From positions 1 through 26,703 of the forward strand of contig CABRZC010000016.1 of NCBI GenBank assembly GCA_902475375.1: a stretch of DNA of 26,703 bases, read 5' to 3'. Position 1 is the first letter of the stretch, and each line of letters opens with the position of its first letter. Shown one piece after another: positions 21,705 through 26,703 of the stretch. The stretch is from an uncultured Collinsella sp. GTDB taxonomy: Bacteria; Actinomycetota; Coriobacteriia; Coriobacteriales; Coriobacteriaceae. The notes beneath the pieces are model-generated. The model was not told where the DNA came from, made no database searches, and saw only the letters and a program-made list of their open reading frames with translations. Made by a program: the position numbers and the translations under genes.

Positions 21705-22949
21705 CTAGATTTCCTCACGCCAGAACGGCATGGTCATGCAGCGCGGGCCGCCGCGACCGCGAGAAAGCTCCTCGGAGGGGGCGACGAGCAGCTCGACGCC
21801 GGCCTTGTAAAGAGCATCGTTGGTGACAACGTTGCGCTCATACACGCAGACCTTGCCCGGTGCGACCGCAAGAGTGTTGGAACCATCGTTCCACTGCTCA
21901 CGGGAAGCCTCGATCGGATCGCCACCACCGCACTCAATCATGGTGATGTGGTCCATACCCGTCGCAAGCTCGAGAATATGCTGCAGGGTGCCCTCGAGCT
22001 CCTCGATATGCACCTCCCCCTCCGAATCGCCCTTGGTCAGGCGGTAGGCACGAAGCGTCTGGTAGATGCCGGGATAGACCGTGAACTTATCGCGATCGAC
22101 CTGCGTGCAAACGGTGTCGAGATGCATGTAGGCATAGCCGTGCGGAATCTTGATGGCATAGATGTTCTCGATTTCGGCCTCATCAGAACCCCAGAACATA
22201 TTCTTGGCGAGCTCATCGATGGCCGCAGTCTGGGTACGCTCGGAAATACCGATGGCGAGCGTCTTGGCGTTGATGTTGAGAATATCGCCGCCCTCGATAT
22301 GCCACTCGCTATTGTGGTCGTACCAGATGGGGCTACCGGCGTAATCGGGATGGTTGCGGAGCACCGTTTCGTAGAAGATTACCTCGCGATTGCGCTGATT
22401 CCAGTACATGCGGTTCATGGTAGCGCCCTTGCCCACGACAGCCAGGGGATCACGGGAGAAATACGAGGCGGGCATGGGGAAGAGGACCATGTCGTCGCCC
22501 TTCAGCTCATCGCCGTCCAAGCTGGCAAGAGAGCCGCCGACATGCGGGATCTCGAGGTCGCGCACATACAGTCCGCCCATAGCCGTGAGGACAAATTCCT
22601 TGTTGTCCTTGATGGAATCGAGCTTCTCGACAACGGCCTGGCGAAGGGCCGCGTTGGAGATGCCGGACTCCCCCATGAACTTCGTCATGAACTCTGCGCG
22701 AGTGCCCTCGACTTTGTCAAACGTCTCAGCGAGCAGCTCTTCCATATAGACGACCTCGGCGCCAGCGCCGCGAAGAAGGTCGGTAAACTGATCGTGCTCT
22801 TTCTGGGCATAGTCCAGATAGAACGCGTCGTGAATCCAAACGCGGTCGAAATCCTCCGCCTTCATGTTTACAAGATCCATACCGGGGCGATGGACGCACA
22901 CCTTCTTGAGGGCGCCAATCTCGCTATGAACGTTCAGTCCTTTGTTCAT
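21705..22949 (-). CDS. arcA: Arginine deiminase
   Basis: This 414-residue guanidino-group modifying enzyme hydrolyses arginine to citrulline and ammonia. The catalytic set is intact: Asp167 in FSRDP, Glu219 and Asp222 in HIEGGDIL, His276 and Asp278 in YMHLDTV, and the nucleophile Cys404 in GRGGPRCMTMP. Arg399, five residues before the cysteine, and the ISERT segment (Arg238) contribute to substrate binding in the family. EQWNDGSNTLAVAPG (351-365) is the usual conserved block. The ATG at 22949 has AAGGA 6 bases upstream. The carrier gene ends 42 bases upstream and arcB follows. This is the canonical copy; a divergent paralogue lies at 24706-25956. Confidence 0.96.
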   Translation of the reverse strand: MNKGLNVHSEIGALKKVCVHRPGMDLVNMKAEDFDRVWIHDAFYLDYAQKEHDQFTDLLRGAGAEVVYMEELLAETFDKVEGTRAEFMTKFMGESGISNAALRQAVVEKLDSIKDNKEFVLTAMGGLYVRDLEIPHVGGSLASLDGDELKGDDMVLFPMPASYFSRDPLAVVGKGATMNRMYWNQRNREVIFYETVLRNHPDYAGSPIWYDHNSEWHIEGGDILNINAKTLAIGISERTQTAAIDELAKNMFWGSDEAEIENIYAIKIPHGYAYMHLDTVCTQVDRDKFTVYPGIYQTLRAYRLTKGDSEGEVHIEELEGTLQHILELATGMDHITMIECGGGDPIEASREQWNDGSNTLAVAPGKVCVYERNVVTNDALYKAGVELLVAPSEELSRGRGGPRCMTMPFWREEI

Positions 22950-22991
22950 CTCTATCCTTCTTTCTCACAACTTGTATGTGGGGTTTTGCAT

Positions 22992-24428
22992 TTACGGCAG
23001 GGGGATAAGACCCGAAACCGCAGTGAATGCCATGCAGATAACGCTTACGACCAGGAAGAATTTCCAAGCGACCTTCCACCACTGGCCAAGCGGAATCTTA
23101 CAGACGCCAAGACCGGCAACGAGCATCGCGCTTGTCGGCGAAATGAGAGACATGGCAGCACTGCCCATGGAAAGGCCGGTAACTGCAGCCTCGGGGTTTA
23201 AGCCCATCAGCTCAACAAGCGGACCGAAAATGGGAATCGTAAGAGCAGCGATGCCCGAGGAGCTCGGAACGAGGATCGACAGAAGGTTATCCACGACGTA
23301 GAGAATGCTCGTAAAGATAACTGCCGGAACTCCAGAGAGAGCCGTGGCGAGCGTGTTGAGAATCGTATCGATGATGAGGCCGTCATTGGCGATTACGAGG
23401 ATTCCGCGGGCGAGGCCAACAACGATGGCAGAGAACGCGAAGTCTGCAATTCCCTTAACGAACTCGCCAGCGATCTCCTTCTCATTCATCCCGGAAACAA
23501 CACCCGAAAGAAGAGCCATGGCCAAGAAAATCGCAGAGATCTCGTTCATGTACCAGCCCTGGGTTACCAGACCCCAAATGATAGCGCCAAGTCCAAGCAC
23601 GAAAATAACCATGACGGCTTTTTGCCTAGCGGTGAACTCGCTATCGAGGAGATTCTCGTCCGCGCCAAACTCTTTGCGCTTCTCGATATCATCGTGGAAA
23701 GCTGGGGATGCCTCGGGATTCTTCTTAACCTTGAGGGCATACATCACAACCCATGCGATGGCAACTGCCGTGAGCACGACAAGGGCGATAGTACGCAACC
23801 AAAGCTGGGGGTTGCCCTGGATACCGAGGATGCCCTGGGAAATCAGGACGTTGAACGGGTTAACGGTAGATGCGATGTATCCGATACGGGCACCCACAAA
23901 CACCGTCATGAACGCTGTAATTGAGTCGAAGCCCATGGCCATCATGATCGGCATAAGAATCGCAAAGAACGGAAGCGTCTCCTCTGCCATACCAAAGGTG
24001 CTGCCGCCCAAGGCAAAAAGCGCCATTAGGATCGGAATGATGAGGACGTCCTTGCTCTTGAACTTCTTCACCACTCGGGCGACGCCGCTCGTGATGGCTC
24101 CGGTCGCCGTGATGACCTGGAAGGAACCTCCCACGATCATAATGAATGCAACGACCTCGACCGCTTGCTGGATGCCGATCGCAGGGGCCTCAAGTACTTC
24201 GAAGATGCCTTGGCGAAGATCGACCTCGTTGCCGTCCTCGTCCGTATAGACCTTATCGACAGGCTCATAGGTGCCCGAGACCGTTACCTCGCGACCGTTA
24301 ACCTCCTGGCGCTCAAACGAACCCGAAGGCACGACCCAGGTCAGAACGGCAAATACGGCCATCAAGACGAGAATGATGGTGTACACGTGCGGGACTCGAA
24401 GAGTGCGCTTCTTTTCTGTCTCTGCCAT
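22992..24428 (-). CDS. arcD: YfcC-family carrier, probable arginine/ornithine antiporter
   Basis: This 478-residue membrane protein of the YfcC/C4-dicarboxylate anaerobic carrier family (PF03606) has about 11-12 hydrophobic segments. An extracytoplasmic loop lies at about 33-80, after VLTWVVPSGSFER, a typical N-terminal pattern of the family. GGSTFGMAEETLPF, STVNPFNV and LVPSSSGIAALTIPI are conserved loop motifs. Carriers of this family take the role of the APC-type ArcD in some arginine deiminase operons; the place at the head of arcABC is the reason for proposing arginine/ornithine exchange. Its ATG at 24428 has AAGGAGGAG just upstream. It is the first gene of the operon and diverges from the ADI-like gene at 24706. 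The gene symbol rests on context, not on homology to classical ArcD. Confidence 0.85.
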   Translation of the reverse strand: MAETEKKRTLRVPHVYTIILVLMAVFAVLTWVVPSGSFERQEVNGREVTVSGTYEPVDKVYTDEDGNEVDLRQGIFEVLEAPAIGIQQAVEVVAFIMIVGGSFQVITATGAITSGVARVVKKFKSKDVLIIPILMALFALGGSTFGMAEETLPFFAILMPIMMAMGFDSITAFMTVFVGARIGYIASTVNPFNVLISQGILGIQGNPQLWLRTIALVVLTAVAIAWVVMYALKVKKNPEASPAFHDDIEKRKEFGADENLLDSEFTARQKAVMVIFVLGLGAIIWGLVTQGWYMNEISAIFLAMALLSGVVSGMNEKEIAGEFVKGIADFAFSAIVVGLARGILVIANDGLIIDTILNTLATALSGVPAVIFTSILYVVDNLLSILVPSSSGIAALTIPIFGPLVELMGLNPEAAVTGLSMGSAAMSLISPTSAMLVAGLGVCKIPLGQWWKVAWKFFLVVSVICMAFTAVSGLIPLP

Positions 24429-24546
24429 CTCTCCTCCTTAATTCAGGGGTTTTTCGTTGCCGGCAAAGCCATTGTGTCATCGCGCAAAACACCCTTCCGT
24501 CTCTTCGCCCGCCAACGAAGCGCATCGACCCGTAAACGGACTTTAG

Positions 24547-24565
24547 ATTGACGTAATTTTTCAAT
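24547..24565. promoter_or_regulatory. Candidate operator 2 (weaker palindrome)
   Basis: A 19-base element with arms ATTGA and TCAAT has the same length and outer sequence as the perfect palindrome at 24577-24595. The two centres are 30 bases apart, close to three helical turns, which would let two repressor dimers bind the same DNA face. Confidence 0.4.
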
Positions 24566-24576
24566 TTGCTTTCTAG

Positions 24577-24595
24577 ATTGATGTTTAACATCAAT
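24577..24595. promoter_or_regulatory. Candidate operator 1: perfect 19-bp palindrome in the arc divergent region
   Basis: ATTGATGTT and AACATCAAT form perfect 9-base arms around a single central T. It lies between the carrier gene (start 24428) and the ADI-like gene (start 24706). There is no GC-rich stem or T-tract, so it looks like a protein-binding site and not a terminator. The XRE-type regulator encoded at 25958-26608 is the obvious candidate to bind it; an ArgR-type protein is another. Confidence 0.6.
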
Positions 24596-24705
24596 TACTA
24601 AGCCGGTTCGTGCCATTCACCTGTGACAGATATGATGTAAATTGAATCGAACTCGTAATGTGCCACTATGGAAGCAATCAATACTCATCGCCAAAGCGAG
24701 GTCTT

Positions 24706-25956
24706 ATGTCCGCACTACATGTTCAAAACGAAATAGGAAAGCTAAAAAAGGCCCTCCTGCACTGCCCCGGCCCCGAAACGCGCAACTACCCCGACGGGCA
24801 GTTCAATCGGGTCTTTACGTTGCGTCCGTCTAGCAGCTCATTCGATCTTGATAAAGCCCTTAGGGAGCATCATGCTTACTCGGCGATGCTCGAGCACGAA
24901 GGGGTAGAGATTCTCTATCTTGAAAACCTTCTTACCGAAGCCCTTGATGCGACAGAGCAAGCGCGTCGCTCTTTTATCGATAGCTACATTTCAGAATGCG
25001 GCGCGCGGGGCATTGAGCTCGAGTCTGCCATTCGCGAGTATCTTGAGCATATCGAAGGTTCCCGCGACCTGGTCCAGGCAGCCGTCAACGGCGTTCGCTA
25101 CTCCCAGGTCTTCGACACGAACAAGGAGGTGTTCAGCCTCTCAAAGCTGACGGGAGACGCATACTCACCCGACGACCTTCTCATAGCCCCCCTTAACACC
25201 ATGTGGTTCACGCGCGATCCAGCAAGCGTCATCGGCGAAGGTGTCACGCTCAACCATATGTACTGGCCAGAGCGCAACCGTGAGGTTATCGCCTATAAAA
25301 CGATTTTTAACTATCATCCGGATTTCCGCGAGACTCCTCAGTTCTTCAAGCATGAATCGACTTACCACATTGAAGGCGGCGACCTTCACAACCTCAACAG
25401 CGAAAATGTAGCCGTTGGCATCTCTCAACGAACCGAGCCAGCAGCTATAGACACCCTAGCGAATAACTTGCTCTGGGACGAGAACTCGACTATTGAGTCC
25501 GTATGGGCCATTGAGGTTCCCTACGATGATCTCTGTATTCATCTCGACACATACTTTGCTCGTGTTAACTATGAGACATTCCTCATTGACCGGATGATCC
25601 TGGACCAAGTGCGAGTCTACTGCATTATACGAGGCAGATCGGAAAGGACAACCCGGGCGCGTCATGTCGAAGGCGGACTAAAAGAAGCGCTGGGATTAGC
25701 CCTGGGTTTAAGTTCACCGCAATTTATCCCTTGCGGCGGCTCAAATCCCGGAGCGGCAGAGGTCGAAAGAACCAACAATGCCATAAGCACCCTTTGCCTG
25801 GAGCCCGGCAAGGTCTGCGTATACGAAGAGAACACCGAGACTAACAAGGCACTGGAGCAGGCCGGTATTGAACTTGTTCCCATCTCTATCTTTGAGCTGA
25901 CAAACGGCTTTGGCGGCCCCAACTGCCTCTGCCTTCCCCTCGTCCGCGCTTCATAA
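24706..25956 (+). CDS. Divergent arginine deiminase paralogue
   Basis: This 416-residue protein is homologous over its whole length to the arcA product. It keeps the catalytic set: Asp171 in FTRDP, Glu223 and Asp226 in HIEGGDLHN, His279 and Asp281 in CIHLDTY, and Cys407 in GFGGPNCLCLP. But the arginine normally five residues before the cysteine (GRGGPRC) is Phe402, and the family block EQWNDGSN is replaced by ERTNNAIS (353-360). Substrate specificity or activity may therefore have changed; it could act on another guanidino compound or have become a sensor. The frame opens at 24658; the ATG at 24706 has GCGAGG upstream and aligns with the ArcA N-terminus. It is divergent from arcDABC, and the XRE-type regulator starts one base after its stop. 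Confidence 0.85.
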   Translation: MSALHVQNEIGKLKKALLHCPGPETRNYPDGQFNRVFTLRPSSSSFDLDKALREHHAYSAMLEHEGVEILYLENLLTEALDATEQARRSFIDSYISECGARGIELESAIREYLEHIEGSRDLVQAAVNGVRYSQVFDTNKEVFSLSKLTGDAYSPDDLLIAPLNTMWFTRDPASVIGEGVTLNHMYWPERNREVIAYKTIFNYHPDFRETPQFFKHESTYHIEGGDLHNLNSENVAVGISQRTEPAAIDTLANNLLWDENSTIESVWAIEVPYDDLCIHLDTYFARVNYETFLIDRMILDQVRVYCIIRGRSERTTRARHVEGGLKEALGLALGLSSPQFIPCGGSNPGAAEVERTNNAISTLCLEPGKVCVYEENTETNKALEQAGIELVPISIFELTNGFGGPNCLCLPLVRAS

Positions 25957-25957
25957 C

Positions 25958-26608
25958 ATGGGAACGGGTCAAAACATAAAGGCGCTTCGCAAGCGCGACC
26001 AGCTCACGCAGGAGGAGTTCGCGGCACTTGTCGGCGTCTCCAAAGAAACGGTATGCCGTTGGGAAAAGGACCGCTATGCCATCCGCCGGTCGACACTGCT
26101 CAAGATCGTTTCGAAATTCAATCTGCAGTTTGACGACCTCGCATCGGAAACCGCAGGGCTTGCCGCAAAGCTCGACCACGAGGGGCGGAAGGGGGAATCC
26201 AAGGAAACTACTACTGACTCCCTTTGTGATGTATTTAAAATTCAGATGAATGGAGGCAGAACGGGACTCAAGCAGACCGGAACAACGGCGCTCCCCTCAT
26301 CCGTATTCAAAAACCATCGCGGGTGCTTCTTTGTTCAAATGGACACATCTGCCATGTCCAAATGCTATCCGATAGGATCCCTTCTCCTAGTGGACCCCAA
26401 CCTGAAACCCTGGAACGGATGCTCCGTCCTCGCCTTGGCCGATAATTCCAGAATGGTCATACGGCGATATAGCACCGGCACGAACACCGTGATGCTGTCA
26501 TCTTACTCATATCGCACGTCGGAACCGGATATTGTGCTGGACAAACGCCGAATCAGGATTCTCGGAGTCATCGTCTGGTTTCAGGCATCCCATGACCTGA
26601 GCATCTAA
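25958..26608 (+). CDS. XRE-family regulator with a degenerate LexA/S24-like C-terminal domain
   Basis: This 216-residue protein has an N-terminal HTH_3 domain (about 4-60, with ALVGVSKETVCRWE as the helix-turn-helix core), a linker (about 65-88) and a C-terminal region (about 90-210) that resembles the S24/LexA peptidase fold. In that fold the catalytic serine lies in a GDSM motif; here the aligned segment reads TSAMSKCYPIG, with Ala132 before the conserved Met133. The expected lysine is replaced in MVIRRY (Arg169/Arg170). Self-cleavage is therefore unlikely, and the domain may bind a ligand or only dimerise. The ATG is one base after the ADI-like stop codon (TAA C ATG) and has no Shine-Dalgarno, so it probably depends on re-initiation. 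It is a good candidate for control of the arc region. Confidence 0.82.
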   Translation: MGTGQNIKALRKRDQLTQEEFAALVGVSKETVCRWEKDRYAIRRSTLLKIVSKFNLQFDDLASETAGLAAKLDHEGRKGESKETTTDSLCDVFKIQMNGGRTGLKQTGTTALPSSVFKNHRGCFFVQMDTSAMSKCYPIGSLLLVDPNLKPWNGCSVLALADNSRMVIRRYSTGTNTVMLSSYSYRTSEPDIVLDKRRIRILGVIVWFQASHDLSI

Positions 26609-26648
26609 CCAAATTTGCTCTTGTTTACCCCCTGCACACATCTCAAAC

Positions 26649-26703
26649 AGCAAAAGCCCCGCAGCCGGAGCGGACTGCGGGGCTCATGAAGAGAGGCTAG
26701 TTT
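26649..26703. repeat. 55-bp direct repeat, right copy, truncated by the window edge
   Basis: It is identical to 19524-19578. It includes a terminator hairpin (AGCCCCGCAG at 26655-26664 with CTGCGGGGCT at 26675-26684) whose T-tract is on the minus strand. That points to a minus-strand gene to the right of the window, placed as arcC is relative to the left copy. It may also end the regulator transcript from the other side. Confidence 0.85.

Larger units (their letters stand above)
24429..24705. promoter_or_regulatory. Divergent promoter region of the arc operon and the ADI-like/regulator unit
   Basis: This 277-base region is distinctly AT-rich in 24540-24660 compared with its neighbours and carries the two palindromes described separately. 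For the plus strand TATGAT (24631-24636) is a good -10 match, about 70 bases before the ATG at 24706, but no good -35 precedes it. I could not assign a convincing promoter for the minus strand. No gene lies here. Confidence 0.5.

Noticed and set aside
21948..23201. Long plus-strand open frame across arcA and the carrier gene
   Set aside because: It runs antisense through two confidently identified genes and their gap; its composition is that of a shadow frame.
25958..26608. Prophage repressor marking an integrated phage
   Set aside because: An XRE plus S24-like layout is typical of phage repressors, but no phage genes, integrase or attachment sites are visible and the gene is joined to an ADI-like gene.

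Overview
The window looks like a piece of a high-GC, anaerobic gut Actinobacterium of the Coriobacteriia, most likely Collinsella. This is an inference. It rests on the gene set (fermentative arcDABC genes with a YfcC-type carrier, paired LytS/LytTR systems, a cellobiose-type PTS) and on intergenic repeats built around ATTGGGGACAGACTTAAAT, which I associate with Collinsella genomes. No RNA genes, CRISPR arrays or transposase genes were seen.

Layout. Positions 1-240 hold only stem-loops. From 241 to 8856 every gene is on the minus strand. Read in transcription order these are a LytS-type kinase, a LytTR regulator, a zinc-dependent phospholipase C-like protein, a UMF1-type MFS transporter, a terminator-like hairpin, a family 2 glycosyltransferase, a second LytS-type kinase, a second LytTR regulator, and, after a strong terminator, a YfcE-like phosphoesterase. 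Positions 8969-11829 (minus) hold an APC permease followed by a metal-dependent amidohydrolase. On the plus strand, 12191-13226 holds a C39-like peptidase whose N-terminal part appears to be cut off by a frameshift at a run of six C. Positions 13227-13694 are a repeat mosaic that includes a 62-bp tandem array. Positions 13695-19191 (minus) form a beta-glucoside utilisation locus: LicR-type regulator, PTS EIIA, EIIB, EIIC and a GH1 6-phospho-beta-glucosidase. A second repeat mosaic fills 19192-19624.

Positions 19625-24428 (minus) are an arginine deiminase operon in the order carrier, arcA, arcB, arcC. It takes up arginine, deiminates it to citrulline, cleaves citrulline to ornithine and carbamoyl phosphate, and makes ATP from the latter. 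Divergent from it, at 24706-26608 (plus), is a two-gene unit. The first gene is an arginine deiminase paralogue that keeps the catalytic residues but has lost a conserved arginine beside the catalytic cysteine. The second, one base downstream, is an XRE-type regulator with a LexA/S24-like domain that appears to lack the Ser/Lys dyad. The intergenic region between the two units carries a perfect 19-bp palindrome and a weaker one 30 bp away. I consider this divergent module the most interesting part of the window: it could be a dedicated arginine-sensing control system for the arc operon.

The last 55 bases of the window exactly repeat the terminator region downstream of arcC, so a duplicated arc-type gene may start just beyond the right edge.
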